DNA of 64,000 nucleotides from Sphingomonas chungangi (GTDB taxonomy: Bacteria; Pseudomonadota; Alphaproteobacteria; Sphingomonadales; Sphingomonadaceae). A program made the translations under genes and the position numbers. Under the pieces are notes generated by a model. The model did not search any database. It worked only from the letters and a program-made list of their open reading frames with translations, and was not told where the DNA came from. Of the stretch, positions 1-8,307 are shown one piece after another (the stretch's first letter is position 1; each line of letters opens with the position of its first letter). The stretch is taken from the NCBI RefSeq assembly GCF_013778325.1, contig NZ_JACEIB010000025.1, forward strand, positions 1 to 64,000, in the 5' to 3' direction.

Positions 1-50
1 ACGTGATGATGCCCAGAGGCCACCATCGCACGCCGAGCCGCCGCCCGCAT
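1..50 (-). CDS. possible 5' end of a gene leaving the window on the minus strand
   Basis: An ATG at position 50 on the minus strand opens a frame that runs uninterrupted to the window edge (16 codons, beginning MRAAARRAM). A purine-rich stretch (AAGGGAC) sits directly before the ATG and could be a ribosome binding site. The fragment is too short to assign to a family. It could equally be chance, since stop-free frames are common in DNA of this GC content. Confidence 0.22.
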   Translation of the reverse strand, partial: MRAAARRAMVASGHHH

Positions 51-372
51 GTCCCTTCATCCAACCAACAATGAGAAAGAACGAACCGCTGCGCCGACAA
101 CCCCTTGTCCCTCCCTTTCGGTCGGGGCAGTGTGGCTGCCGATGTAGCGGTGAACCGCGTTTCGCTGTTGGCGAAGCGCCGTTGACGAGGGGCTATCTAT
201 GGGCGGTCGTCCCCTGCGTCAACCGGGTTTTGCAATTTTGTTGCGGTCATTGCCGAAGTGCCCGGAATCCGGGCTTTCTTAACCCCCGTCAGCGCATATC
301 CTGTCCATGCAGAGCGTGGAGAATCGGGTGTCGGCGATTCGTGAAGATCGGGAATCGGCGGAATCGGGCGGG
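51..372. other. intergenic region before the flippase gene
   Basis: About 320 bases between a possible minus-strand gene and the flippase. An open frame crosses it on the plus strand, but its predicted product is Arg/Cys-rich, low in hydrophobic residues and has no recognisable domain, so I do not call it. The region probably holds the flippase promoter. I see no clear hairpin or operator. Confidence 0.4.
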
Positions 373-1818
373 ATGAGCACGCGAATCCGCAGCGCGGTGA
401 TCTGGCGATCGGGCAGCCAGTTCGCCGGCCAGCTGGTGATGTGGGGATCGACCTTCCTGGTACTCCGGCTGCTTACACCGGGCGACTATGGCCTGTTCGC
501 GATGACGCAGGTGGTGATCGGCCTCGCCCAGCTGCTTAACGGTTACAGCTTCGCTTCCTCGCTGGTGCAGGCCGAGCAGCTCGACCAGCGCAGGGCGGGT
601 CAGGTTTTCGGCATGCTGATCCTCATGAACTTCGGCATGGCCGCCGTGCAATTCCTGATGGCGCCGCTCGCGGCCGATTATTTCCACCAGCCCGGGCTGA
701 CGCTGATGCTGCGCGTCCAGTGCCTGCTGCACCTCACCACGCCTTTCATCGTCGTGCCGCAGGCGATGCTCAGCCGGAACATCGACTTCAAGACGCAGGC
801 ACGCGCCAACCTCGCCGCCGCGCTGAGCGGCGCGATCGCCGGGCCGGCCTGCGCAATCGCGGGACTCGGCGTGTGGACGCTGGTGATCGCACCGATCGTC
901 ATGTTCTGGACGCGCGCGATCCTGCTTCAGGCGCTCGGCCGCTGGTGGATCCGGCCGCGCTTCGCGCTCGCGGGCGCGGGCGCGATGTTCGGATATGGCG
1001 GCATGGTACTGGTAAGCGACGTGCTGTGGTTCGTGCAGAACCAGGCCGACACCTTCATCGCCGGCCGCCGCTTCGACGCGCACATGCTCGGCCTCTATTC
1101 GGAAGGGCTGTTCCTCACCCAGCTGTTCATCAACAAGTTCGTGCCGGCCCTGAACGAGGTCGCCTTCCCGGCTTATGCCCGTATGCAGGCGGATCGCAGC
1201 GCGGTCGCGTGGAGCTTCGCCAAGGCGCTGTCCATCATCATGGTGGCCGCGATGCCCTGTTTCATCGGGCTGGCCGCGACCGCCGAGCCGCTGGTACTGA
1301 CGGTGATGGGACCGAAATGGGCCGAGGCGGTGCCGCTGGTGCGGCTGCTCGCTTTCGCCATGCCGTTCACGACCCTGCACGTCCTCTATCCGCCCGCCAC
1401 CAACGCGCTGGGCAAGCCCAAGATCGCGGCGATCACGTCCGCGACCGGCGCGGTGGTACTGCCGGTCGCGTTTGCGGTGGGCGTGGGCTTCGGTCCGATC
1501 GGGATGGCCGCCGCGTGGGTGGTGTCGATGCCTTTGCTGGTGCTGCTGTCTTCGAGCCTTTCGCTGCCCGTGCTCGGCCTCAGCTGGACGCGGCTGGGGC
1601 AGGCCGTGCTGCCGCCGCTCGCCGCCGCACTGGCGATGGGCGCGGTGGTGACGGGTGTCGACCACCTTCTGCCGCCGCTGGCGCCACCGGCGAGGCTCGC
1701 GACGCTCGTGCCGGTGGGCGTGGCCGCCTATGCCGGCTTCGTGCTGCTGTTCGCACGCGACATCGTGAACCAGGCGCTGGCGATGGCGCGCGGCCGGGGT
1801 AAGCCGGCCGCCGCCTGA
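373..1818 (+). CDS. polysaccharide/lipopolysaccharide flippase (Wzx-like, MOP superfamily)
   Basis: Predicted 481-residue polytopic inner-membrane protein with about 12 hydrophobic segments. The N-terminus (RIRSAVIWRSGSQFAGQLV, then LRLLTPGDYGLFAM) is the signature of the polysaccharide-biosynthesis branch of the MOP exporter superfamily, which moves undecaprenyl-linked oligosaccharide across the inner membrane. I chose ATG 373 because the hydrophobic family start begins there; an in-frame ATG at 307 would add 22 polar residues. No glycosyltransferase operon surrounds it: the next gene is convergent and ends at the adjacent base. The family call is firm; the transported glycan is unknown. Confidence 0.85.
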   Translation: MSTRIRSAVIWRSGSQFAGQLVMWGSTFLVLRLLTPGDYGLFAMTQVVIGLAQLLNGYSFASSLVQAEQLDQRRAGQVFGMLILMNFGMAAVQFLMAPLAADYFHQPGLTLMLRVQCLLHLTTPFIVVPQAMLSRNIDFKTQARANLAAALSGAIAGPACAIAGLGVWTLVIAPIVMFWTRAILLQALGRWWIRPRFALAGAGAMFGYGGMVLVSDVLWFVQNQADTFIAGRRFDAHMLGLYSEGLFLTQLFINKFVPALNEVAFPAYARMQADRSAVAWSFAKALSIIMVAAMPCFIGLAATAEPLVLTVMGPKWAEAVPLVRLLAFAMPFTTLHVLYPPATNALGKPKIAAITSATGAVVLPVAFAVGVGFGPIGMAAAWVVSMPLLVLLSSSLSLPVLGLSWTRLGQAVLPPLAAALAMGAVVTGVDHLLPPLAPPARLATLVPVGVAAYAGFVLLFARDIVNQALAMARGRGKPAAA

Positions 1819-2247
1819 TCAGTTGCCGGCGATATAGAGACGCATCGCTTCCGCATCGGCCTCGATGCGATCGATGCGCAGCTTCACCAGATCGCCGATC
1901 GACACCAGCCCAACCACCGCACCGCCCTCAACCACCGGCAGGTGGCGGATGCGCCTCTGTGTCATCAACGCCAGTGCCGACATGATCGGCGTATCCTTCT
2001 CCACGGTCAGCGCAGGCGAGGTCATCACTTCGGAGACGCGCCGGTCGAGCGCGCTCGGACCTTCCTCGGCAAGACGGTAGATCACGTCGCGCTCGGAGAA
2101 GATTCCCTCAACGCGCCCGCCGGCGATCACCGGCACCGCGCCGATGCGCCGCTCGGCGAGCAGCTTAACCACCTCACCCACGCGCTGGTCCGGGCCTGCG
2201 GAGATGATCTCCGCGCCCTTGTTCTGGAGTATCGCCGCGATCGTCAT
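1819..2247 (-). CDS. CBS-domain protein (two tandem CBS repeats)
   Basis: A 142-residue cytoplasmic protein made almost entirely of a CBS pair. The first repeat covers residues 10-60 (DQRVGEVVKLLAERRIGAVPV) and the second about residues 75-130 (MTSPALTVEKDTPIMSALAL, RRIRHLPVV). Stand-alone CBS pairs usually bind adenine nucleotides and act as sensors or redox modulators; the ligand cannot be told here. ATG 2247 is preceded by GAGGAG at good spacing, so it is preferred over the ATG five codons upstream. It is convergent with the flippase, the two stop codons being adjacent. Confidence 0.9.
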   Translation of the reverse strand: MTIAAILQNKGAEIISAGPDQRVGEVVKLLAERRIGAVPVIAGGRVEGIFSERDVIYRLAEEGPSALDRRVSEVMTSPALTVEKDTPIMSALALMTQRRIRHLPVVEGGAVVGLVSIGDLVKLRIDRIEADAEAMRLYIAGN

Positions 2248-2332
2248 GCCGGCTCCTCTCATTCTCGTTGACGAGCCGGCCCTTTGCGCCGGCCGGGTTG
2301 ATCATCCCACGTCCGGGGCGCAATGGAAAGCC

Positions 2333-2626
2333 ATGCCGAGGCCCGATCCCGTTCCCGACACGCGCATCGCCAATCCGCGTGCCTGGGCCCGTTTCCGCGC
2401 GATCATGCGGTGGATGACGCTGCTGGGGATCGCCTGCGTGATCGGCGCGCTGGCCTATCTGTACGAGGGCGGCACACCGATGACGACGACGATCGTGATC
2501 GCCACCGCGCTCGGCGTGTTCCTCACCGTTCTGGTCGGCACCGGGCTGATGAGCCTAATCTTCCTCTCGCACGGCAGCGGCCATGACGAGAAGGTAGACG
2601 ATCCCTTCGACGAAAGACCGCGATGA
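2333..2626 (+). CDS. small two-helix membrane protein of unknown function
   Basis: A 97-residue protein with two clear hydrophobic segments (about residues 22-42 and 52-78) and a charged, acidic tail (GHDEKVDDPFDERPR). The start at ATG 2333 gives a sensible soluble N-terminus before the first helix; longer in-frame starts would run back over the divergent CBS gene. Its stop overlaps the ATG of the downstream thioesterase by four bases (ATGA), so the two are translationally coupled. Such small proteins commonly sit beside YciA-type genes in sphingomonads, but I know no assigned function. Confidence 0.75.
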   Translation: MPRPDPVPDTRIANPRAWARFRAIMRWMTLLGIACVIGALAYLYEGGTPMTTTIVIATALGVFLTVLVGTGLMSLIFLSHGSGHDEKVDDPFDERPR

Positions 2627-2997
2627 TAGATGCACGCGAACCAATCCTGCGCGTTGTCCCGATGCCGGGCGATATCAACGCCAACGGCCATATCTTCGGC
2701 GGCTGGGTGCTCTCGCAGATGGACATCGCCGGCGGCATCGTCGCCGCGCGACGCGCTGGCGGCGCGGTCGCGACCGTGGCGATCGAATCGATGGCCTTCA
2801 TCTCGCCGATCCTGCTGCACGACCTGATCTCGCTCTATGCCTGGGTGGAGCGTGTAGGCCGAACCTCGATCGCGGTCCGGATCGAGGTGATCGCCAGCCG
2901 CGATCGCGGAGCGAACGAGGTGAAGATGACGGAGGGGCTGTTCACCTTCGTGGCGCTGGACGAGGCGCATCGGCCGAGACCGGTAGAACACGGATAG
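2623..2997 (+). CDS. acyl-CoA thioesterase, YciA-like hotdog fold
   Basis: A 124-residue single hotdog-domain protein. The N-terminal part (MPGDINANGHIFGGWVLSQM, then DIAGGIVAARRAGG) carries the conserved Asn-x-x-Gly-x-x-FGGW and Asp of the YciA/BFIT acyl-CoA hydrolase group, followed by the ESMAFISPI and FTFVALDE strands. These enzymes hydrolyse acyl-CoA thioesters in the cytoplasm, normally as hexamers. The length is normal for the family. It starts inside the stop codon of the preceding membrane-protein gene and is followed by a REP-like palindrome. Confident family call; chain-length specificity unknown. Confidence 0.9.
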   Translation: MIDAREPILRVVPMPGDINANGHIFGGWVLSQMDIAGGIVAARRAGGAVATVAIESMAFISPILLHDLISLYAWVERVGRTSIAVRIEVIASRDRGANEVKMTEGLFTFVALDEAHRPRPVEHG

Positions 2998-3006
2998 AGC
3001 CTCTTC

Positions 3007-3096
3007 CCGTTCGGGCTGAGCTTGTCGAAGCCCTGCCTTTCCTTCATCCGCGCCGAACGAAGAACGACAGCCCTTCGACAAGCTCAGGGCGAACGG
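3007..3096. repeat. REP-like inverted-repeat doublet
   Basis: Two 29-base arms in inverted orientation: 3007-3035 begins CCGTTCG and contains GCTGAGCTTGTCGAAGC, and 3068-3096 contains CTTCGACAAGCTCAG and ends CGAACGG. Each arm is itself a small hairpin. This intergenic palindrome type is widespread in sphingomonad genomes. It lies 10 bases past the thioesterase stop and could form a large stem that stabilises or ends the transcript. A second member of the same class lies inside prmC. Confidence 0.8.
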
Positions 3097-3160
3097 AGAA
3101 TAGAAAAGGGCGCCGCTCCTTATCGGAGCGACGCCCTCTTTCGTTCACGATCAGCCGGGA

Positions 3161-3937
3161 TCACGCCGCGACGTCGGCCTCGGGCGAGGCGCGGCGGGTG
3201 CGGCGCTTGCGCGGCGCGGGCTCGGCGGCTTCTTCGTTCGCGCCCTCGTCGGCCACGGCAGAGAAGGACGGCGGCAGGCGATCGACCTCGATGCGCGGCG
3301 GCGCCTCGGCCTCGGGCTTCACCTTGCGCGGACGACCACGACGCGGCTTGGGTGTCTCTTCCTCGATGGCGACAGGCTGCGCAGCCTCGACGGGTGGTGC
3401 TTCCTCGACCACCGGTGCGGCAGCGACAGGCTCGCGATAATCGCGGCGCTCGCGGCGGTTGCCGCGATCTTCGCGATTGCCACGGTCTTCACGGTCATCG
3501 CGACGATTGCCGCGATCCTCGCGGTCGCCTCGATCGCGGCGGTATTGCTGCTGTTCCGGCTGCGGCTCACGCGCTTCGGTCTCGGCCGCCTCATCGCCGG
3601 CCTCGCCCTCATAGCCCTCGCCATCGAAATCTTCGTTGTCGAAGCGCTGGCGGCGCTGCTGATGCTGCTGGTTCTGATCCTCGAAGCGCGAGCGCGACTC
3701 CGCCAGCACCCGGAAATAATGGTCCGCGAACTGGTGATAATATTCGGTCATCACCCGGTCGCCCTGGGTCTGGGCATCGCGCGCGAGATTCTTGTATTTC
3801 TCAAGGAGCTGGGCGGCGTTGCCACGCGCCCGGTTGTCGATCCGGTTGCCCCTGTCGCCACCGTTGTTGGGACCGCGCATCTGCTGCGGGCCACCACCAC
3901 GGCCACGGCGACGGCCGTTCTGCCGATTGTTGATCAA
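3161..3937 (-). CDS. DUF4167 domain protein, Arg/Gly/Asp-rich
   Basis: A 258-residue protein. Residues 1-75 are the DUF4167 region, with an Arg/Gly-rich start and the conserved stretch NAAQLLEKYKNLARDAQTQ followed by YYHQFADHYFRVL. The middle (about 130-170) is a repetitive run of Arg, Asp, Asn and Gly, and the C-terminal third is Glu/Pro/Ala-rich with a basic AT-hook-like patch (PRRGRPRK). The composition suggests a nucleic-acid-binding, largely disordered protein. DUF4167 is typical of Alphaproteobacteria and its role is not established. It lies downstream of hisS-prfA-prmC on the same strand but is separated by 300 bases. Confidence 0.85.
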   Translation of the reverse strand: MINNRQNGRRRGRGGGPQQMRGPNNGGDRGNRIDNRARGNAAQLLEKYKNLARDAQTQGDRVMTEYYHQFADHYFRVLAESRSRFEDQNQQHQQRRQRFDNEDFDGEGYEGEAGDEAAETEAREPQPEQQQYRRDRGDREDRGNRRDDREDRGNREDRGNRRERRDYREPVAAAPVVEEAPPVEAAQPVAIEEETPKPRRGRPRKVKPEAEAPPRIEVDRLPPSFSAVADEGANEEAAEPAPRKRRTRRASPEADVAA

Positions 3938-4237
3938 CGTCTGAGAGTCCTCGTTCTTGTGGCCTTTTGAAAGTCACCACTCCTGCCGGTCAAATTCCGG
4001 CGTCATCATCCGGGCCATCCCGGCGATCCGTTTGTCCGATCCATGGCCGCGCCGGCGACTGGGCACACGCCGGGCGTGCGCCTGATCCGCGTCGCTGCTT
4101 CCACTCCCGGAAGCAACAGGCCATCGGTTTCGGCATGGGGCAACAGCCTAGGAAACCTGCGTTCCGATGCTGATGTGCCCCCGTTCCTCGACACCATGTA
4201 GTGCGCCTGAACGGCAAAACCAAGTCAAATATGCGTT
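3938..4237. other. intergenic region between prmC and the DUF4167 gene
   Basis: Three hundred bases on the shared minus-strand side of prmC and the DUF4167 gene. Short open frames cross it on both strands, but their products are Pro/Arg/Cys-rich and lack any domain, so none is called. It should contain the DUF4167 promoter. I see no convincing terminator or operator. Confidence 0.4.
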
Positions 4238-5143
4238 CTACCGCCGCCTTGCCACGAGGCAGCGATCGAGACCCGCGAGGTCGTGGCGGATATGCACCAC
4301 CAGCCCTTGCGAAGCCATGAACGAGGCGACCGAGGCGCCTTGCGTCGCGCCGATCTCGATGCAGGCGACGCCGCCGGGGACGATCTGCGCGGGGAGCAGG
4401 GGCGCGATGGCGCGATAGTCGTCGAGGCCATCGGCGCCGGCGAAGAGGGCGGAGTGCGGCTCATAATCGATCACGTCGCGGGCGAGCGGCTCGGCCGTGC
4501 CGATATAGGGCGGGTTGCACAGGATCAGGTCGAAAGCTTCGCCGGTGCCGGACCAGCCGCCTGCGAGGATTTGCGCGCGATCGGCCATGTCGAGGGCTTC
4601 AGCATTGGATTGCGCGATGGCGAGGGCCTGCGGGGAGCGATCGATGCCGACGCCGGTCGCCTCCGGCCATTTGTCGAGCGCAGCGAGCAGCAGCGCGCCC
4701 GAGCCGGTGCCGAGATCGAGGATACGCTTCGGGCCGGGCATTCCCGCAAAATGGGCGACGGCCGCCTCGATCAGCGTCTCGCTGTCGGGGCGCGGGATGA
4801 GAACACCGGGGCCGACCTGCAAGCGGATCGTCCAGAAGTCGCGATAACCGAGGATGTAGGCGATCGGCTCACCAGCCACCCGCCTCTCGACCAAAGCCTC
4901 AAACACACCGTTCGTGTCGAGCGAAGTCGAGACACGTGCCCCAAGCGCAACGCCCGCCTTTGGCCCCCCGACTTCGCTCGGGACGAACGGGAGGTGGAGG
5001 CCACCCAACAGCATCACCTCGCGCGTCACCCCCAGCGCCTCCGCCATCAGCAGCTCGGCATCGAGCCGTGGCGTCTCGGATATCTCGGTCAGCCGCACGG
5101 CAGCCGCCCGGATCGCCGCCCCGATCGTCTCAGGCGGCGACAT
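4238..5143 (-). CDS. prmC: peptide chain release factor N5-glutamine methyltransferase PrmC
   Basis: SAM-dependent methyltransferase that modifies the Gln of the GGQ motif in release factors. Visible motifs are [16 protein letters not shown] (SAM-binding loop) and the catalytic [10 protein letters not shown]. At 301 residues it is longer than usual. The excess is residues 51-80, encoded by a REP-like palindrome (4908-4990) inserted in frame between the N-terminal helical domain and [20 protein letters not shown], where other PrmC proteins have only a short linker. The start overlaps the end of prfA by 14 bases, so substrate and modifying enzyme are coupled. Confidence 0.95.
   Translation of the reverse strand: MSPPETIGAAIRAAAVRLTEISETPRLDAELLMAEALGVTREVMLLGGLHLPFVPSEVGGPKAGVALGARVSTSLDTNGVFEALVERRVAGEPIAYILGYRDFWTIRLQVGPGVLIPRPDSETLIEAAVAHFAGMPGPKRILDLGTGSGALLLAALDKWPEATGVGIDRSPQALAIAQSNAEALDMADRAQILAGGWSGTGEAFDLILCNPPYIGTAEPLARDVIDYEPHSALFAGADGLDDYRAIAPLLPAQIVPGGVACIEIGATQGASVASFMASQGLVVHIRHDLAGLDRCLVARRR
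4908..4990. repeat. REP-like palindrome inserted in frame within prmC
   Basis: Arm one (4908-4936) begins CCGTTCGTGTCGAGCGAAG and arm two (4965-4990) ends CTTCGCTCGGGACGAACGG. The arms are inverted relative to each other and share their CCGTTCG/CGAACGG borders with the intergenic doublet at 3007-3096. The element contributes about 28-30 codons, keeps the reading frame and contains no stop. It behaves like the protein-coding palindromes known from Rickettsia (RPE), though that comparison is by analogy. Confidence 0.75.
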
Positions 5144-6212
5144 CGTCCAGCGCGGCGAGCCTTCCCGCCTCGTCCTCGGCGATCAGCGCGCCGATCAGCT
5201 CGTCCATCTGGCCCTGCAGGATTTCGGGCAGGCGGTGAAGCGTCAGGTTGATGCGGTGGTCGGTCACCCGCCCCTGCGGGAAATTGTAGGTGCGGATGCG
5301 CTCGGATCGGTCGCCCGACCCCACCATCGCCTTGCGCGATCCCGCCCGCTCGGACGCCAGCCGCTCGCGCTCCTGCTCATAGAGACGCGCGCGCAGCACC
5401 TTCATCGCCTTGGCCTTGTTCTTGTGCTGGCTCTTCTCGTCCTGCTGGATGACGACGAGCCCGGTCGGCAGGTGGGTGATCCGCACCGCCGAATCCGTGG
5501 TGTTGACCGACTGCCCGCCCGGCCCCGACGAGCGATAGACGTCGATGCGCAGATCCTTGTCGTCGATCTTCACATCGACCTCCTCCGCCTCAGGCAGCAC
5601 CGCGACGGTGGCGGCGGAGGTGTGGATGCGCCCGCCGCTCTCGGTGACGGGCACGCGCTGGACGCGGTGCACCCCGCTCTCGAACTTGAGACGCGCGAAC
5701 ACGCCCTGCCCGGTGACGGAGGCGACGACCTCCTTGTAGCCGCCCATCTCGGCGGCGTTGGCGGACATCAGCTCGACCCGCCAACCCTGCGTGTCGGCAT
5801 AGCGCTGGTACATGCGGAACAGGTCGCCCGCGAAGAGCGCCGCCTCGTCGCCGCCGGTGCCGGCGCGGATCTCGAGGATGGCGGAGCGCTCGTCGGCGGC
5901 GTCCTTGGGCAGGAGCGAGATGGCGAGGTGGCGCTCAGCGCTAGGCAGGCGATCCTTGATCGTCTCGATCTCCTCGGCCGCCATTGCGCGGATCTCGGGA
6001 TCAGGGTCCTCGCCCATGCCGGTGAGCACCGCCAGCTCGGCGCGCAGCCGCCGCACCTCGGCCGCCGCGCGCGCGACCGGCTCGATCTCGGCATAATCCT
6101 TGGAGAGCTGGACGAACTGCTCGGGCGGCAAGTCCGCACGCGCCATAGACGCCTGCAGCTCATCGCGCCGGCCCTCGATCTGGGCAATGCGTTCGGCGGA
6201 GATGGAGGTCAT
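5130..6212 (-). CDS. prfA: peptide chain release factor 1
   Basis: A 360-residue class I release factor that reads UAA and UAG. The peptidyl-hydrolase GGQ motif is at residues 232-234 in [17 protein letters not shown], and the flanking [13 protein letters not shown] segment is typical of RF1. ATG 6212 is chosen because it overlaps the hisS stop by four bases and gives the standard length; an upstream in-frame start would add 17 unrelated residues. It sits between hisS and prmC with overlaps on both sides, so the three genes form an operon. Confidence 0.96.
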   Translation of the reverse strand: MTSISAERIAQIEGRRDELQASMARADLPPEQFVQLSKDYAEIEPVARAAAEVRRLRAELAVLTGMGEDPDPEIRAMAAEEIETIKDRLPSAERHLAISLLPKDAADERSAILEIRAGTGGDEAALFAGDLFRMYQRYADTQGWRVELMSANAAEMGGYKEVVASVTGQGVFARLKFESGVHRVQRVPVTESGGRIHTSAATVAVLPEAEEVDVKIDDKDLRIDVYRSSGPGGQSVNTTDSAVRITHLPTGLVVIQQDEKSQHKNKAKAMKVLRARLYEQERERLASERAGSRKAMVGSGDRSERIRTYNFPQGRVTDHRINLTLHRLPEILQGQMDELIGALIAEDEAGRLAALDDVAA

Positions 6213-7543
6213 GCGGTAGGCGCACCCTTCATGCGCAAGATCACTTCGCCACCCTCGCTCCAAGTCCCGACGACATCGAAGTATTCGAGCAGCAGGTCAT
6301 CGAGCGCCGGTCCAGCGGCGTCTCGGCCCTGACCGATTACGACGCCGAGCGTTTTCAGCTTGGCTCGCGCGATGTCATGCGTGCCAAGGGCATGCGTGTT
6401 GAGCGAGAGAACAAGGCGAGGATCAAGCTTCATCGCTCGATCAAAGCGCTTCTTCACTGAACCGGAGGCAATAACCTCCGTCGCAACACCCTTGCGACGC
6501 AAGCCCGAAACCAGCTTCGTGCCAATTTGCTGAAGCTGATCGTCCTCGACAGCGACAACGATTTCAGGGCGCTCCGCGATCGGCGGATGAATGAGCATCC
6601 CCAGCCGCTCGATGCCCGCCGCCCAGCCGACCGCCGGCGTGTGCGGGCCGCCGAGCGTCTCGATCAGCCCGTCATAGCGGCCGCCGCCCAGCACCGTGCC
6701 CTGCGCGCCGAGCCGGTCGGTCACGAACTCGAAGGCGGTGTGGCGGTAATAATCGAGGCCACGCACCAGCCGCGCGTTGCGCGTCCACGCCACGCCCGCC
6801 GCATCCAGCCCCCTGGTCACCGCCTCGAAGAAGGCGCCGGCCTCGCTCGACATATGATCGTCGATGCCCGGCGCGGCATCCGCGATCGAGCGATCCCTCG
6901 GGTCCTTGGAATCGAGGATGCGCAGCGGGTTCTTGTCGAGGCGCGTCTGGCTGTCCTCGGAGAGATCGCCGCGATGCCCTTCGAAATGCGCCACCAGCGC
7001 CTGCCGCCACGCATCGCGCGTCTCGGAATCGCCCAGCGTGTTGAGCTGGAGCGTCACGCCGTCGTCGACCTTCAGCTCCTTGAGCAGCTGGTCGGCGAGC
7101 ACCAGCAGCTCGACGTCGGCGGAAGGCTCGGCCGCGCCGATCACCTCGGCGTCGATCTGGTGGAACTGGCGATAGCGCCCCTTCTGCGGCCGCTCGTAGC
7201 GGAACACCGGGCCATGAGTGGCGAGCTTGAGCGGTGCGAACTGCTGCCAGCCCTCGGTCAGATAGGCGCGGCACAGGCCGGCGGTGAACTCGGGCCGGAG
7301 CGTCAGCGAATCCCCGCCGCGATCCTCGAACGTGTACATTTCCTTGGAGACGACGTCGGTGGTCTCGCCGATCGAGCGGGCGAAGACGGCGGTCGCCTCG
7401 AAGATCGGCACCTGGACCTGCTGGAAGCCGTACAGCTTCCGCACCCGCTCGAAGGCCTCGACCACGGCATGATGCCGCCGCGCCGAATCCCCGAACAGAT
7501 CCTGCGTTCCGCGAATGGGCTTGGGGGTTTCCGGTCGTGCCAT
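6209..7543 (-). CDS. hisS: histidyl-tRNA synthetase
   Basis: A 444-residue class II aminoacyl-tRNA synthetase charging tRNA-His. The N-terminal [18 protein letters not shown], motif 2 region ([15 protein letters not shown], then [20 protein letters not shown]) and the histidine-specific loops ([17 protein letters not shown] and [10 protein letters not shown]) are all present, with a C-terminal anticodon-binding domain. It heads the hisS-prfA-prmC operon. The ppa gene is divergent about 100 bases away, so the gap at 7544-7648 must hold both promoters. Confidence 0.96.
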   Translation of the reverse strand: MARPETPKPIRGTQDLFGDSARRHHAVVEAFERVRKLYGFQQVQVPIFEATAVFARSIGETTDVVSKEMYTFEDRGGDSLTLRPEFTAGLCRAYLTEGWQQFAPLKLATHGPVFRYERPQKGRYRQFHQIDAEVIGAAEPSADVELLVLADQLLKELKVDDGVTLQLNTLGDSETRDAWRQALVAHFEGHRGDLSEDSQTRLDKNPLRILDSKDPRDRSIADAAPGIDDHMSSEAGAFFEAVTRGLDAAGVAWTRNARLVRGLDYYRHTAFEFVTDRLGAQGTVLGGGRYDGLIETLGGPHTPAVGWAAGIERLGMLIHPPIAERPEIVVAVEDDQLQQIGTKLVSGLRRKGVATEVIASGSVKKRFDRAMKLDPRLVLSLNTHALGTHDIARAKLKTLGVVIGQGRDAAGPALDDLLLEYFDVVGTWSEGGEVILRMKGAPTA

Positions 7544-7648
7544 GGGGGCGGCCTCCTAACCTAATTCCTCAAAAGGGAAAATATCATTCGCAATCGCACA
7601 ATAAGACGCTTGTGATTGTCATATCCGAACCGCTATCCGCACCACGCT

Positions 7649-8218
7649 ATGAACATCGATCTCATCCCCGTCGGGGCCAATCCGCCGCACGAACTCAACG
7701 TCATCATCGAGGTGCCGGTGGGCGGCGAGCCGGTGAAGTACGAGTTCGACAAGAAGTCGGGCGCGCTCTTCGTCGATCGCATCCTGCACACGCCGATGCG
7801 CTATCCGGCGAATTACGGCTTCGTGCCGCACACGCTCTCGCCGGACGGCGATCCGCTCGATGCGCTGGTGATCGCGCGCTCGCCCTTCGTGCCGGGATCG
7901 GTCGTGCGCGTGCGGCCCATCGCGGTGCTGCGGCTGGAGGACGAGGCCGGCGGCGACGAGAAGCTGATCACCGTGCCCGACAACAAGACCTTCCCTTATT
8001 ACAACGAAGTCGGAGAGAAGGGCGATCTGCCCGAGATCGTGATGCAGCAGATCGAGCATTTCTTCACCCACTACAAGGATCTCGAAAAGCAGAAGTGGGT
8101 GCGCATCGGCACCTGGGGCGATGCCGAGGAAGCGCGCAAGGTGATCGTCGAGGCGATCGATCTGGCGGCCAAAAAGAAGGCCGAGACGGGTACAGACGCG
8201 GGCGCGAAGGCACTTTGA
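7649..8218 (+). CDS. ppa: inorganic pyrophosphatase (family I)
   Basis: A 189-residue soluble enzyme hydrolysing pyrophosphate to phosphate. It carries the family I features VKYEFDKKSGALFVDR, YPANYGFVPHTL and the metal-binding DGDPLDALV, with the usual length. ATG 7649 starts the conserved MNIDLIPVGANPP; an in-frame TTG 33 bases upstream would add a non-conserved leader. No strong ribosome binding site is visible. It is followed about 90 bases later by an M61 peptidase gene on the same strand. Confidence 0.95.
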   Translation: MNIDLIPVGANPPHELNVIIEVPVGGEPVKYEFDKKSGALFVDRILHTPMRYPANYGFVPHTLSPDGDPLDALVIARSPFVPGSVVRVRPIAVLRLEDEAGGDEKLITVPDNKTFPYYNEVGEKGDLPEIVMQQIEHFFTHYKDLEKQKWVRIGTWGDAEEARKVIVEAIDLAAKKKAETGTDAGAKAL

Positions 8219-8307
8219 AACATTTGAAATGATGTTGCGCGCTCTGGACGTCCGGTTCGGAGCGCGCAAATAAGCGTCTTTTCCGCGTATCCGGAGAGTC
8301 GCTTATC

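Noticed and set aside
289-1665. 458-codon open frame antisense to the flippase
   Set aside because: Its product is dominated by His, Arg, Gln and Gly with almost no hydrophobic core, the usual shadow of a high-GC gene; the opposite strand encodes a clear flippase.
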